In this document: piece after piece, positions 55,457-64,000 of the stretch
Position numbering within the stretch: the stretch's first letter is position 1
Layout: the number at the start of each line of letters is the position of its first letter
NCBI RefSeq assembly: GCF_021117365.1
Contig: NZ_CP088262.1
Coordinates: 2,685,001-2,749,000, forward strand
Reading direction: 5' to 3'
Origin: Nocardioides sp. cx-173
GTDB taxonomy: Bacteria; Actinomycetota; Actinomycetes; Propionibacteriales; Nocardioidaceae
Length of the DNA: 64,000 bases
The notes under the pieces: generated by a model
Database searches by the model: none
The model's input: the letters and a program-made list of their open reading frames with translations, nothing else
Told to the model about the DNA's origin: nothing
Program-made: the position numbers and the translations under genes

Positions 55457-56368
55457 TCAAACGCTGGCCAGCGCCGGCAGGAGGTCGGTCATCCCCATGC
55501 GGCGGAAGAACTCCACGCGCAGTCGGTCGTAGACCGCCGAGACCACCTCGCTGCCGTCCTGGCTGGGGTCGACGTGGGTGCGGAACGGCCGCTGCCCGGC
55601 AGGGAGCCCGACGACGCGGGCGATCTCGTCGGCGACCGACTGGGCGTCCGCGTCGGGCGGCGTGAGGGCGCTCAGCCGGCTCGGCAGGTCCTCGCGCAGC
55701 TCGCCGTACTCCGCGTCGTAGGCGCGCTCCACCTCGGTGTCGGAGGGGCTCCCCGAGTGCGCGAAGTGGTTGGTCCCCGAGGTGAAGGCCCCCGGCGCGA
55801 CGATGGTGGTGTCGATGCCGAACCTGATCAGCTCGGCCGCGTAGCTCTCCGCGAGCGCGTCCATCCCCGCCTTGGCCGCGAAGTACGGCGCGAGGAACGG
55901 CGGGTGCCCGCCCCGGGTCGACGACGAGCCGACCCAGACCAGCAGGCCGGAGCGCCGCTCCCGCAGGTGCGGCAGCGCGGCCCGGTTGACCCGCTGGGTG
56001 CTCAGCACGTTGACGTCGTACTGCTCGGCGAGCTGCTCGGGGGTGAAGGCCTCCGTGGGCCCGAGCACCATGTGGCCGGCGTTGTGTACGACGACGTCGA
56101 GGTGCCCGTGGCGCGCGATGACGTCCGCGACCCCGGCGGTGACCGAGCCGTCGTCCTGGACGTCGAGCTCGACGGCCCCGAGGGCGATGCCCTCGGCCGC
56201 GGCCAGCTCGGCGAGCGCCGTGACGTGGGTGGCGTTGCGCCCCTCGGTCTCCCGCATGCCGGCGACCACCGTGTGGCCGGACCGGGCGAGGGTCTCGGCA
56301 GTCAGCCGGCCGAAGCCGCTGGAGGCACCGGTGACGAGGACGACCTGAGGGCTCGTGGCGATCGACAT
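55457..56368 (-). CDS. Short-chain dehydrogenase/reductase
   Basis: 303 residues. NAD(P) motif VLVTGASSGFGRLTAETLA, the NAG motif VVVHNAGHMV, and the catalytic Ser (VWVGSSSTRG) and YxxxK (APYFAAKAGM) are all present. The longer C-terminal part is typical of classical SDRs acting on larger substrates. Its ATG shares a base with the upstream SDR stop (TGATG), so the two SDR genes form an operon. Substrate unknown. Confidence 0.92.
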   Translation of the reverse strand: MSIATSPQVVLVTGASSGFGRLTAETLARSGHTVVAGMRETEGRNATHVTALAELAAAEGIALGAVELDVQDDGSVTAGVADVIARHGHLDVVVHNAGHMVLGPTEAFTPEQLAEQYDVNVLSTQRVNRAALPHLRERRSGLLVWVGSSSTRGGHPPFLAPYFAAKAGMDALAESYAAELIRFGIDTTIVAPGAFTSGTNHFAHSGSPSDTEVERAYDAEYGELREDLPSRLSALTPPDADAQSVADEIARVVGLPAGQRPFRTHVDPSQDGSEVVSAVYDRLRVEFFRRMGMTDLLPALASV

Positions 56369-57126
56369 CAGATCATCCCTCCGTTCGCACGCAGGACCTG
56401 GCCGTTGACCCAGTGGCCGGAGGGGCTCGCGAGGAAGGCGACCACGCCGGCGATGTCGTCGGGCGTGCCGAGCCGCTCCAGCGGCGGCACCTTGGCCAGG
56501 CGCTCGATCTCCTCGTCGGTCTTGCCGTCGAGGAACAGTGCGGTGCCCGTGGGGCCGGGCGCGACCGCGTTGACGCTGATGTCGCGCCCGCGCAGCTCGC
56601 GGGCCAGGATCATGGTCATGCCCTCGACGGCGGCCTTGCTGGCGGCGTAGGGGCCGTAGGTGGGGAACGCCGTGCCGACGACCGAGGTCGAGAACCCCAC
56701 GAACGAGCCGCCGTCGCGCAGGCGGCGGGCGGCCTGCTGCGCGACGACGAAGCTGCCGCGGATGTTCGTGCGGTGCAGCGCGTCGAGGTCGGCCAGGTCG
56801 ACGTCGGCGATCGGGGCGAGGACCATGCGCCCGGCCGCGTTGACGACCACGTCGACGCCGCCCAGCTCGGACTCGGCTCTGTCGAAGAGCGCGGCGACCG
56901 CGTCCTCGTCGGCGACGTCGGCCTGCACGGCGATGGCCGTGCCGCCGGCCGAGGTGATGGAGTCGACGGTCTCATCGGCGGCTGCGGTGCCGCCGGCGTA
57001 GTTGACGACGACGCAGAAGTCGTCGCCGGCGAGCCTCTGGGCGACGGCGCGGCCGATGCCGCCCGAGCCGCCGGTCACGATGGCGACGCGTCCGGTCGCC
57101 CTGGCAGTGGTGGGTGTGGTGGTCAT
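56368..57126 (-). CDS. Short-chain dehydrogenase/reductase
   Basis: 252 residues. TGxxxGxG is in VAIVTGGSGGIGRAVA, NNAG is NAAG in VVVNAAGRMV, and the catalytic Ser-Tyr-Lys are in GFSTSVVGTAFPTYGPYAASKAAVEGM. The PGPTGTALF segment and a C-terminal GHWVNGQVLRANGGMI are typical of FabG-like SDRs. ATG 57126 is used (GGATGG in front); an ATG at 57138 is possible. It is divergent from the XRE regulator, its likely controller. Confidence 0.92.
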   Translation of the reverse strand: MTTTPTTARATGRVAIVTGGSGGIGRAVAQRLAGDDFCVVVNYAGGTAAADETVDSITSAGGTAIAVQADVADEDAVAALFDRAESELGGVDVVVNAAGRMVLAPIADVDLADLDALHRTNIRGSFVVAQQAARRLRDGGSFVGFSTSVVGTAFPTYGPYAASKAAVEGMTMILARELRGRDISVNAVAPGPTGTALFLDGKTDEEIERLAKVPPLERLGTPDDIAGVVAFLASPSGHWVNGQVLRANGGMI

Positions 57127-57213
57127 GTCATCGACCATCCACGAGGTGCCTGCGCTCAGCCAGGGGATGTCATCCCCTGGGTCCCGACCCCCTGCTGCCG
57201 CAGACTGGTGGCC

Positions 57214-58071
57214 ATGAGCTCCCAGAGGTACGCCGAGCTGGCCGCGTTCCTGCGCTCGCGGCGCGACCGCATCCGACCCGAGGACGTGGGGCTGGTCCGG
57301 GGACCGCGGCGCCGGGTGCCGGGGCTGCGCCGCGACGAGGTCGCCCTGCTCGCGGGCGCCTCGGTCGACTACTACAACGAGCTCGAGCGCGGCGCCGGCT
57401 CGCAGCCCTCGGAGCAGATGCTGGCCGCGCTGGCGCGGGCGCTGCGGCTCTCGCGTGACGAGCGCGACCACCTCTTCCACCTGGCCGAGCGCCCGGTGCC
57501 CCGCGACGTGGGGGCCGCCTCCCACGTCCATCCCGGGATGCTCGATCTCCTGATGCGGCTGACCTCGACACCCGCGCAGGTGATCACCGACCTGCACGTC
57601 ACCCTGGTCCAGAACCCGCTCGCCGTGGCCCTGGTCGGCGACGAGACCCGCTACAGCGGGCCTGACGCGAGCCTCGTCCATCGGTGGTTCACCGACCCCG
57701 ATGCCCGCGGGCACTACCCCGAGGAGGACCACGCGGGGCAGACGCGGGCGCTGGTCGCCGACCTGCGCGCGGCCGCCGCGCGGCGCGACGCCAAGGACAC
57801 CGAGGCCGCCGCCCTGATCGCCGATCTGCTCGCCTGCTCCCCCGAGTTCGCGCAGGCCTGGGCGGCCCACGACGTCGCGTTCCGGCGCCACGACCGCAAG
57901 CGCCTGGTCCACCCCTCCCTCGGCGTCCTGGAGGTCAACTGCCTCAACCTCGTCAGCGAAGACGGGCGCCAGCGGCTGCTGTGGTTCACACCGGCGGTCG
58001 GCACCGACAGCGCCGACAAGCTCAGGCTGCTCGAGGTCGTCGGCTCGCAGCAGGTGTCCCCCCAGCAGTGA
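57214..58071 (+). CDS. XRE-family regulator with MmyB-like ligand domain
   Basis: 285 residues. The N-terminal helix-turn-helix (FLRSRRDRIRPEDVGLV...VPGLRRDEVALLAGASVDYYNELERG) is followed by the MmyB-type C-terminal domain (TPAQVITDLHVTLVQNPLAVALVG...RWFTDPDAR...HDVAFRRHDRKRLVHPSLG). These proteins bind small ligands, often fatty acids, and regulate adjacent SDR genes. The gap to the divergent SDR is 87 bp. Its 3' end overlaps the opposing membrane protein gene by 50 nt. Confidence 0.92.
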   Translation: MSSQRYAELAAFLRSRRDRIRPEDVGLVRGPRRRVPGLRRDEVALLAGASVDYYNELERGAGSQPSEQMLAALARALRLSRDERDHLFHLAERPVPRDVGAASHVHPGMLDLLMRLTSTPAQVITDLHVTLVQNPLAVALVGDETRYSGPDASLVHRWFTDPDARGHYPEEDHAGQTRALVADLRAAAARRDAKDTEAAALIADLLACSPEFAQAWAAHDVAFRRHDRKRLVHPSLGVLEVNCLNLVSEDGRQRLLWFTPAVGTDSADKLRLLEVVGSQQVSPQQ

Positions 58072-58870
58072 CCCCGAGCGCCACCATCCAGACGCTTGCG
58101 ACGCCGATCGCCAGCAGGCCCAGCCCGTAGCCGACCGCGGCCGGCCCCCACTCCAGGACGCTGCCGTGACGGGCGAGGGCGACGCACTGCAGCACCACGA
58201 AGGTCACCCCGGTCAGCCCGACGGGGGTCACGGCGGCGGTGTCGTCGACCAGGCCGGCGTGGCCCGCCGCCCAGCCGAGCCCGACCAGCCACGCCCCCAC
58301 CGCCCGCGCCGTCAGCGGGGTGAGGGGCCACGACCACAGCGTGTCCGCGGTACCGGGCGCGATCAGCAGCACGACGCCCGTCGCCACCAGCACCAGGCCC
58401 AGGGCCAGGAGGAGGACCCGCAGCGGCGATGGCAACGGGGTGCGCCAGGCACGATCGATGGGCTCGGCCCGGCGCAGCTCGCGCCAGCCCACGAGCGCGA
58501 GCATCAGCGGGACCGCGGTGTAGATCGCCAGCCAGCCGAAGGTGATCGCTCGCGCGGTCTCGGGGTGATCGGCCCCGAGATGGAACCGATCCAGGTGGAG
58601 CAGCGTCACGCCCAGCGTCAGGGTCGTGAAGACGAGCACGCTGCCGACCGCCAGGCGGGCGCGATGCCAGTCCCCGGCGCGGGCGCCGGCGAGCTCCAGC
58701 ACCGCGCTCGACCAGTACGCCGCCCCCAGGAAGACGGCGGTCATCGGCGGCTCGATGGTCCAGGCGAACCAGTCCTCGGTACGACGAGGGAAGACGAAGA
58801 GCTGCAGGCCCGCGAGGAAGACCAGGACCGCCGCGATCAGCAGCAGCCGGCGCAGCGCCGGCGAGGTCAC
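58022..58870 (-). CDS. Multi-pass membrane protein of unknown function
   Basis: 282 residues with about seven or eight hydrophobic helices (for example [75 protein letters not shown]). No known motif is seen. The GTG start overlaps the TGA of the flavoprotein gene upstream (GTGA), so translation is coupled. Confidence 0.75.
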   Translation of the reverse strand: MTSPALRRLLLIAAVLVFLAGLQLFVFPRRTEDWFAWTIEPPMTAVFLGAAYWSSAVLELAGARAGDWHRARLAVGSVLVFTTLTLGVTLLHLDRFHLGADHPETARAITFGWLAIYTAVPLMLALVGWRELRRAEPIDRAWRTPLPSPLRVLLLALGLVLVATGVVLLIAPGTADTLWSWPLTPLTARAVGAWLVGLGWAAGHAGLVDDTAAVTPVGLTGVTFVVLQCVALARHGSVLEWGPAAVGYGLGLLAIGVASVWMVALGVTAGGTPAASRRPRAA

Positions 58871-60534
58871 GTGGCCGTCACGGCGGGCGAGGGGTGCTCG
58901 GCCAGATACCCGTGCAGCACGGAGACGACGGTCGCGCCGTCGCCGACCGCGGTCGCGACCCGCTTGATGGACTCGGCCCGGACGTCGCCGATCGCGAAGA
59001 TGCCCGGCACGCTCGTCTCCAGGGGCAGACCACCGCCGGTGCGTACGAAGCCGGACTCGTCGCGCTCCACGGCCTCGGGCAGCCAGCCGGTCCGCGGCAC
59101 CGAGCCGATGAGCACGAACAGACCGGGGGCCTCCAGCTCCTCGCGCGCGTCGTGGCCGGGCCGGGTGTCGGCGACGGTCAGCGCCACCAGGCAGCCGTCG
59201 ACGGCGCGCCCGCCCACCACCGCGCCGTGGTAGCGGATCGTGAGGTTGCGGGTGGCCTCCAGCTGGCCGATCAGGTAGTCGGACATGCTCGCGGCCAGGC
59301 TCGGCCCGCGCACCAGCAGCGTGACGTGCCGGGCATAGCGCGCCAGGTGGAGGGCGGCCTGTCCGGCGGAGTTGCCGCCGCCAACCACGCACACGTCCTG
59401 CCCGGCCATCGAGGGCGCCTCGGAGACCGCGGCGCCGTAGAAGACCCCCCGGCCAAGCAGCTCCTCGAGCTCGGGGACGCCGAGTCGCCGGTAGTCGACC
59501 CCGCTCGCCACCACGACGCTGCGGGCGCAGACCTCGCTGCCGTCGGACAGCCCGACCCGGTGCACGTCCCCGCCGGGCTGGAGGCGCTCGGCCCGGCGCA
59601 TGAAGGAGTACTCGGTGCCGAACATCCAGGCCTGCTGGAACGCGCGGAACGCCAGGTGCGCCCCGCTCACGCCGCGGGAGAAGCCGGGGTAGTTGCGGAT
59701 CAGGGAGCTGGTGCCGGCCTGCCCGCCGACGGCCTGCTGCTCGACGACCAGGGTGGAGAGGCCTTCGGAGGAGGCGTAGACCGCGGCCGCCAGGCCGGAC
59801 GGGCCGGCGCCGACCACCACCACGTCGAAGACCTGGCCGGCTGGGAGCGGCTTCATGAGGCCGAAGGCGTCGGCGATCTCCAGGTCCGTCGGGTCGACCA
59901 GGGTCGTCGGCGGACTGGTGAAGGCGAGGACGACCACCGGCAGCGCGGGCTCGTGGAGGTCCAGGGACTCCAGCATCCGGTGTGCCGCGTCGGTGCCGAC
60001 CTGGTGGAAGCCCACGGGGATGTGGTTGCGCGCGAAGGAGTCGCGCAGGACATGGGTCCGCTCGTCACGCGCCTCGCCGATGACCCGCACCGCTTCGAAG
60101 CCCACGCCCTGGGCGAGGTGCCAGTCGTCGAGGGCGTCGGTGAGCGCGCCGTGGAACTCCTCGTCGCGCGGCCGCTCCGGGCGCACCAGGGAGAGCTCCG
60201 CGTGGCCCCGGGCGATGGCGTCGAACACCGGCGCGGAGCTGGCGAAGTCGCCCCAGGTGACCGCCACCGCCCGCTTCGCCGACGGCGCGAGCGGGTACGC
60301 CCGGCGCAGGAAGGCGAGGCCCTCGCGGTCGTCGGGTCCGTAGTAGCCGATGACCAGGGCGACGTCGCGCCCCCAGCGCCTCAGCCCCTCGAGGATCGCC
60401 CGGGCGTGCGCGTAGTCGGCGCACACGACGACCTCGTAGTCGGCCCCGTAGCGACGGCGCAGCTCGCCACCCATCACCTCGCGCGAGACGGGGTCGGCCG
60501 TGGCCAGCATGATGACCGGGTCGGTGTCGTCCAT
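58867..60534 (-). CDS. Thioredoxin-reductase-like flavoprotein with N-terminal receiver-like and thioredoxin-like regions
   Basis: 555 residues. Residues 1-130 resemble a response-regulator fold ([15 protein letters not shown]). Residues about 150-230 are thioredoxin/glutaredoxin-like. From about 240 comes a FAD-binding domain ([20 protein letters not shown]) and a NADPH domain ([23 protein letters not shown]), ending with the FAD motif [23 protein letters not shown]. Where thioredoxin reductases have CxxC, this has [10 protein letters not shown], so disulfide exchange by that pair is absent. ATG 60534 follows GGAGGT. Probably a redox sensor or an oxidoreductase of another type. Confidence 0.88.
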   Translation of the reverse strand: MDDTDPVIMLATADPVSREVMGGELRRRYGADYEVVVCADYAHARAILEGLRRWGRDVALVIGYYGPDDREGLAFLRRAYPLAPSAKRAVAVTWGDFASSAPVFDAIARGHAELSLVRPERPRDEEFHGALTDALDDWHLAQGVGFEAVRVIGEARDERTHVLRDSFARNHIPVGFHQVGTDAAHRMLESLDLHEPALPVVVLAFTSPPTTLVDPTDLEIADAFGLMKPLPAGQVFDVVVVGAGPSGLAAAVYASSEGLSTLVVEQQAVGGQAGTSSLIRNYPGFSRGVSGAHLAFRAFQQAWMFGTEYSFMRRAERLQPGGDVHRVGLSDGSEVCARSVVVASGVDYRRLGVPELEELLGRGVFYGAAVSEAPSMAGQDVCVVGGGNSAGQAALHLARYARHVTLLVRGPSLAASMSDYLIGQLEATRNLTIRYHGAVVGGRAVDGCLVALTVADTRPGHDAREELEAPGLFVLIGSVPRTGWLPEAVERDESGFVRTGGGLPLETSVPGIFAIGDVRAESIKRVATAVGDGATVVSVLHGYLAEHPSPAVTAT

Positions 60535-60586
60535 GTCCCGCACCTCCAAGGAGCGCGCTGTCCTTGCGCGGCAACGCTACTCCCAG

Positions 60587-62476
60587 TCACCCGGCGGGGG
60601 TGAAGTCCTTTTTCTCGGTACTCGCCTCGCCGCTCAGCGTGGGACGGGGCTCCCCCAGCAGGAAGCCCTGTCCGAGCACGCCGGGCGGGAGCGCCTCGAG
60701 CTGAGCCTGCGTCTCGATCCCCTCGACGATGCAGGTCAGACCGAGCTCGGCCGCGAGCGCGGCCACCGCCCGGATGATCGCCGCGCTCGTCGGGTCGGTG
60801 CTGAGCTTCTGGGTGAAGCTGCGGTCGATCTTGAGGGCATCGACCGGCAGGGTCGTGAGGTACTGGAGACTCGCGTAGCCGGTCCCGAAGTCGTCGATCG
60901 CCACCGCGACGCCGAGATCGTGGAGCTCCCGGAGCTGGCCCAGCGTGGACGAGCCCAGACCGAGCAGCACGCTCTCGGTGACCTCGACGACGAGGCTCGA
61001 GGCTGGGATACCGTGCCGCTCGAGTGCGGAGCGGATCACCGTGGTGAGGTTCACCCGGTGCACCTGGCTGGCGCTGACGTTCACGGCCATCGTGAGCGGT
61101 CCCGCGGCAGGGTGAGCGACGGTCCACTCGCGCAGCGCCGTCAAGGACAGCTCGAGGACCTCCTGGTCGAGCAGGTGCACCACGCCCAGGTCCTCGGCGA
61201 CCGGGATGAACTGGTCGGGAGCGATCGCCTTCCCCTCCTGGTCGGTCAGGCGGGCCAACGCCTCCCACCCCATCAGCCGGAGCCCCCGGAGGTCGAGGAC
61301 GGGTTGGTAGACGACGCTCAGCCGGGCCAGGCCCTCGGGTGTGGGGGCCAGCGCGTGAGCGAGGGCGGTGGCGACGCGCAGACGCGACTCCCGCTCGGTC
61401 CGCAGCGCCTCGTCGAACATCGACACCCGGCCACGGCCGGATCGCTTGGCGCGGTACATGGCGTCGTCCGCGTCGCGCAGGGCGTCGGCCGCGGCGGCCC
61501 CCCGGGACACGGTCGCGATGCCCACGCTGAAGGTGACCTCCAGCTCGTTGCCGGCGTGCTCGATCGGGCCGGAGACCCGGTCCTGGATCCGGCGCGCGAG
61601 CGACTCCAACGCCGAGGAGCGCTCGGCGGGGCTCTGCGGCGGCCCGCCGGAGCCACGAGTCGGGGCGAGCAGGGCCACGAACTCGTCACCGCCCACCCGC
61701 GCTACCGAGTCTCCCGCTCGCAGCGCCCCCTGCAGGCGGCGCCCGACCTCGACCAGGACCGCGTCGCCGGCCGCGTGACCGTAGGTGTCGTTGATGTGCT
61801 TGAAGCGGTCCAGGTCGCAGAACATCAGCGCCAGGTCCCCCGCGTCGTCGCCCTGCTGCTCGGCGGTCGTGATCAGCTCGACCAGGCGACTGCGGTTCGG
61901 GAGGCCGGTCAGTGGGTCGTGGAGCGCGGAGTGTTGCAAGCGCGCGTCGAGCTCGGCGATCTCGGTGACGTCGCGCAGCACCGCCAGGGCCCGAGGCCGC
62001 CCTGAGCCTCGTGCGAACGGCGTGGCCCGGCCCAGGATCCAGCGCGGAGGGCCACCGGGGCGCCGCAGGCGGAACCGAATCATGACGGACTCACCGTCAG
62101 GCAGCGTCGCCAACCTGGCCATCGTCTCGTAGACCAGAGCCCGGTCCTCCTCGACGAGGTGCCGCAGGATGCCCGCGGGGGCCTCCGCGGTACTGGCGGC
62201 GTACTCCCCCAGCGCCTCCCAGACATTGCGGGAGGTCCACTCCCAGTCCCCGGAGACCAGGTCGAGGACCACCATGACGTCCGGTGACGCGGCGAGGACG
62301 GCCTCGTTGAACACCTGGGCCTCGTGCAGGGCCTCGAACGCCTGGCGGTGCTCGGCGACGAGCGCCGGCCCCGGAGTCCGACCTCCCCCGATCCGGCGGC
62401 GGCGTGCCACCGGCAGCGCGGCCACGAGCCCGACGACGAGCACGACGCCCAGCGCGAACGTCAGCCATGGCCACAT
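60587..62476 (-). CDS. PAS-GGDEF-EAL cyclic-di-GMP enzyme
   Basis: 629 residues. One N-terminal membrane helix (LTFALGVVLVVGLVAALPVA) precedes a PAS domain (about 60-170). A GGDEF domain (about 175-345) has intact VGGDEF and the inhibitory RxxD site (RAGDSVAR) five residues ahead. The EAL domain (about 365-610) has WEAL, NVSASQ, EVTES, DDFGTGYASL, KIDRSF and EGIET, all the catalytic residues. Both synthesis and hydrolysis of c-di-GMP are therefore possible. It is divergent from a processive glycosyltransferase gene, 84 bp away. Confidence 0.93.
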   Translation of the reverse strand: MWPWLTFALGVVLVVGLVAALPVARRRRIGGGRTPGPALVAEHRQAFEALHEAQVFNEAVLAASPDVMVVLDLVSGDWEWTSRNVWEALGEYAASTAEAPAGILRHLVEEDRALVYETMARLATLPDGESVMIRFRLRRPGGPPRWILGRATPFARGSGRPRALAVLRDVTEIAELDARLQHSALHDPLTGLPNRSRLVELITTAEQQGDDAGDLALMFCDLDRFKHINDTYGHAAGDAVLVEVGRRLQGALRAGDSVARVGGDEFVALLAPTRGSGGPPQSPAERSSALESLARRIQDRVSGPIEHAGNELEVTFSVGIATVSRGAAAADALRDADDAMYRAKRSGRGRVSMFDEALRTERESRLRVATALAHALAPTPEGLARLSVVYQPVLDLRGLRLMGWEALARLTDQEGKAIAPDQFIPVAEDLGVVHLLDQEVLELSLTALREWTVAHPAAGPLTMAVNVSASQVHRVNLTTVIRSALERHGIPASSLVVEVTESVLLGLGSSTLGQLRELHDLGVAVAIDDFGTGYASLQYLTTLPVDALKIDRSFTQKLSTDPTSAAIIRAVAALAAELGLTCIVEGIETQAQLEALPPGVLGQGFLLGEPRPTLSGEASTEKKDFTPAG

Positions 62477-62560
62477 CGCATCAGCGTCGCACGCACCCGG
62501 TGCGCCGCCGTCACCGCTCCTCGCGGGACGTACAGTCGAGGTCTATCGAGGTGGACGCCC

Positions 62561-64000
62561 ATGGGGGACTTTCGGTTCTCACGCATGATCGGCTTCGTGA
62601 TCCTCGGAGCCGCCGCAGGTGCCGCGACGCTTCTCTGGCTCGCGGTCAGCGCCGTTGGTCCGGCCTCCGGTCGGGCGCCAGAGGACGGCCTGATCTTCGG
62701 GGTGTGGGACGTCCTCTACGACACCCAGTCGCCCAGCCCTCGTGCGGTCACCGCGGCCATCGGGCTGGCCATGGCGTTCGGCGTCGCCGTGGCCATGGTC
62801 GAGCGACGCCTCACCACCAGGTCGCGACGCTCCTTCGCCCCCCGCTCCGCGCCCTTGGCACCTCGGGTGGTGATGGCGGCCACCCGGGGGGTTGACGCCG
62901 GGCCGGTGACCGTGACGGTGCTGGTGCCCGCGCACAACGAGGCCGGCTGCCTGACCGCGACCATCGCCTCGCTCCTCTCCCAGTCCCACCCGCCGGAGCG
63001 GGTCGTCGTGGTCGCCGACAACTGCACGGATGCGACCGTCGCCGTAGCCGTGCGGTGCGGTGTGGAGGTCGTCGAGTCCGTCGGCAACGCCCACAAGAAG
63101 GCCGGGGCCCTCAACCAGGCCCTCGCCCGCCTGCTGCCACTCCAGGGTGACAACGACGTCGTCATGGTGATGGACGCCGACACGCGCCTTGACCCCGGCT
63201 TCCTTGCGCACGCCGTCCGGCGCTTCACCGACGACAGGGCGCTCATGGCCGTCGGCGGCCTTTTCTACGGCGAGGAGCGCCCCGGGCTGCTCGCCCAGCT
63301 GCAACGCAACGAGTACATCCGCTACGCCCGCGACCTGAAGCGGCGCCGGGGGCGGGTGTTCGTGCTCACCGGCACGGCATCCCTGTTCCGCCCACATGCA
63401 CTGCGTACCGTGGCCGCCAGCCGTGGCACCTCGCTTCCCGGCACCCCGGGCGACGTCTACGACACGGTGGCCCTGACCGAGGACAACGAGCTCACGATCG
63501 CGCTGAAGTCGCTCGGCGCGCTGATGGTCTCGCCCGCGCAGTGCACGGTCGTGACCGAGTTGATGCCGACGTGGCGCGCCCTGTGGGCCCAGCGGCTGCG
63601 CTGGCAGCGGGGGGCGCTGGAGAACCTCGGTGCCTACGGCACCACGCCGCAGACCTTCCGCTACTGGGCCCAGCAGCTGGGCATCGGCTACGGGGTCATC
63701 GCCCTCGCCGCGTACTTCGTGCTCATGCTGGTGATGGCCCTGTCCCTCGACGAGTGGGTCTGGTTTCCCTTCTGGCTGGGCGTGGGGTTGCTGTTCGTCC
63801 TCGACCGCGTCGTCACCGCGTGGAAGGGCGGGTGGCGTGCGCGGCTGCTCGGTGCGGCGCTCTTCCCCGAGCTCCTCTTCGCCGCCTTCCTCTGCGCCGT
63901 CTTCACCCGCGGCGTGCTCGACATCTCCCTCGGCCGACAGGCCAGCTGGAAGCACCTGTCGGCGCGCGACGCCGTGACCACCGGGGCGGGACCCCGATGA
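62561..64000 (+). CDS. Processive family-2 glycosyltransferase (membrane)
   Basis: 479 residues, complete; the stop is the last codon in the window. Two N-terminal helices (MIGFVILGAAAGAATLLWLAVSAV; AVTAAIGLAMAFGVAVAM) precede the GT-A domain (VTVLVPAHNEAG, VMVMDADTRLD, LTEDNELT) with the processivity motif QRLRWQRG. Three C-terminal helices follow (YGVIALAAYFVLMLVMAL, FWLGVGLLFVLDRVV, LLFAAFLCAVFT). This fits synthases of cellulose/chitin/hyaluronan-like or poly-N-acetylglucosamine polymers; the product is unknown. It may be regulated by the adjacent c-di-GMP enzyme. GAGGTGG lies 7 nt before the ATG. Confidence 0.92.
   Translation: MGDFRFSRMIGFVILGAAAGAATLLWLAVSAVGPASGRAPEDGLIFGVWDVLYDTQSPSPRAVTAAIGLAMAFGVAVAMVERRLTTRSRRSFAPRSAPLAPRVVMAATRGVDAGPVTVTVLVPAHNEAGCLTATIASLLSQSHPPERVVVVADNCTDATVAVAVRCGVEVVESVGNAHKKAGALNQALARLLPLQGDNDVVMVMDADTRLDPGFLAHAVRRFTDDRALMAVGGLFYGEERPGLLAQLQRNEYIRYARDLKRRRGRVFVLTGTASLFRPHALRTVAASRGTSLPGTPGDVYDTVALTEDNELTIALKSLGALMVSPAQCTVVTELMPTWRALWAQRLRWQRGALENLGAYGTTPQTFRYWAQQLGIGYGVIALAAYFVLMLVMALSLDEWVWFPFWLGVGLLFVLDRVVTAWKGGWRARLLGAALFPELLFAAFLCAVFTRGVLDISLGRQASWKHLSARDAVTTGAGPR

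Overview
The window reads as chromosomal DNA from a high-GC actinobacterium. Nearly every third codon position is G or C, GTG starts are common, and many same-strand genes overlap by ATGA or GTGA. The combination of glnA2-glnE, a mycobacterial-type NadE, a SipW/TasA-like cluster, a DUF222-HNH gene and the interspersed palindromes makes a Nocardioides-like member of the Propionibacteriales my best guess. That placement is an inference from gene content; no rRNA gene is present to test it.

Layout. 1-4847: an aromatic/aldehyde catabolism fragment (LigC-like dehydrogenase cut by the window edge, aldehyde dehydrogenase, DsbA-like protein, acyl-CoA ligase). 4943-16861: a coherent low-oxygen/dormancy-type block (tandem universal stress protein, acetate kinase, phosphoketolase, P-type cation ATPase, GNAT-acyl-CoA synthetase fusion, zinc alcohol dehydrogenase, CBS-BON protein). 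Its intergenic regions carry DosR/DevR-like inverted repeats. 16897-22048: exonuclease, DUF2510 membrane protein, then a SipW signal peptidase/TasA-like export cluster with an orphan OmpR-type regulator and an Hpt-like protein lacking the phosphoacceptor histidine. 22333-30701: nitrogen and NAD metabolism (glnE, glutamine amidotransferase, glnA2, nadE) plus two small secreted or anchored proteins. 30759-34255: a 2-kb tandem array of about 143-bp palindromic units next to a DUF222-HNH endonuclease gene that itself contains a related palindrome. 34392-46929: panB, a PQQ-type sugar dehydrogenase, methionine aminopeptidase, the ATP-grasp/alpha-E/transglutaminase operon, a 1267-residue secreted PKD protein and a TPR protein.

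47019-52383: RNase P RNA followed by about 5 kb that looks like a small decayed island. A 22/24 copy of the rnpB 3' end recurs at 52360-52383. Between the two lie an intact IS256-family element, an SCO6745-like gene, a DUF1801 gene and a sigma/anti-sigma pair whose sigma gene has a one-base frameshift. 52406-64000: a second, intact sigma/anti-sigma pair, a GAF-PP2C phosphatase, two SDR oxidoreductases with a divergent XRE regulator, a membrane protein, a thioredoxin-reductase-like flavoprotein, and a GGDEF-EAL protein divergent from a processive glycosyltransferase.

Main points for follow-up: (i) the palindrome/HNH association, (ii) the rnpB-bounded island, (iii) the putative DosR-like regulon, and (iv) the SipW/TasA cluster with CTCAAG direct repeats and a His-less Hpt. 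No tRNA, 16S/23S rRNA or CRISPR array was seen.
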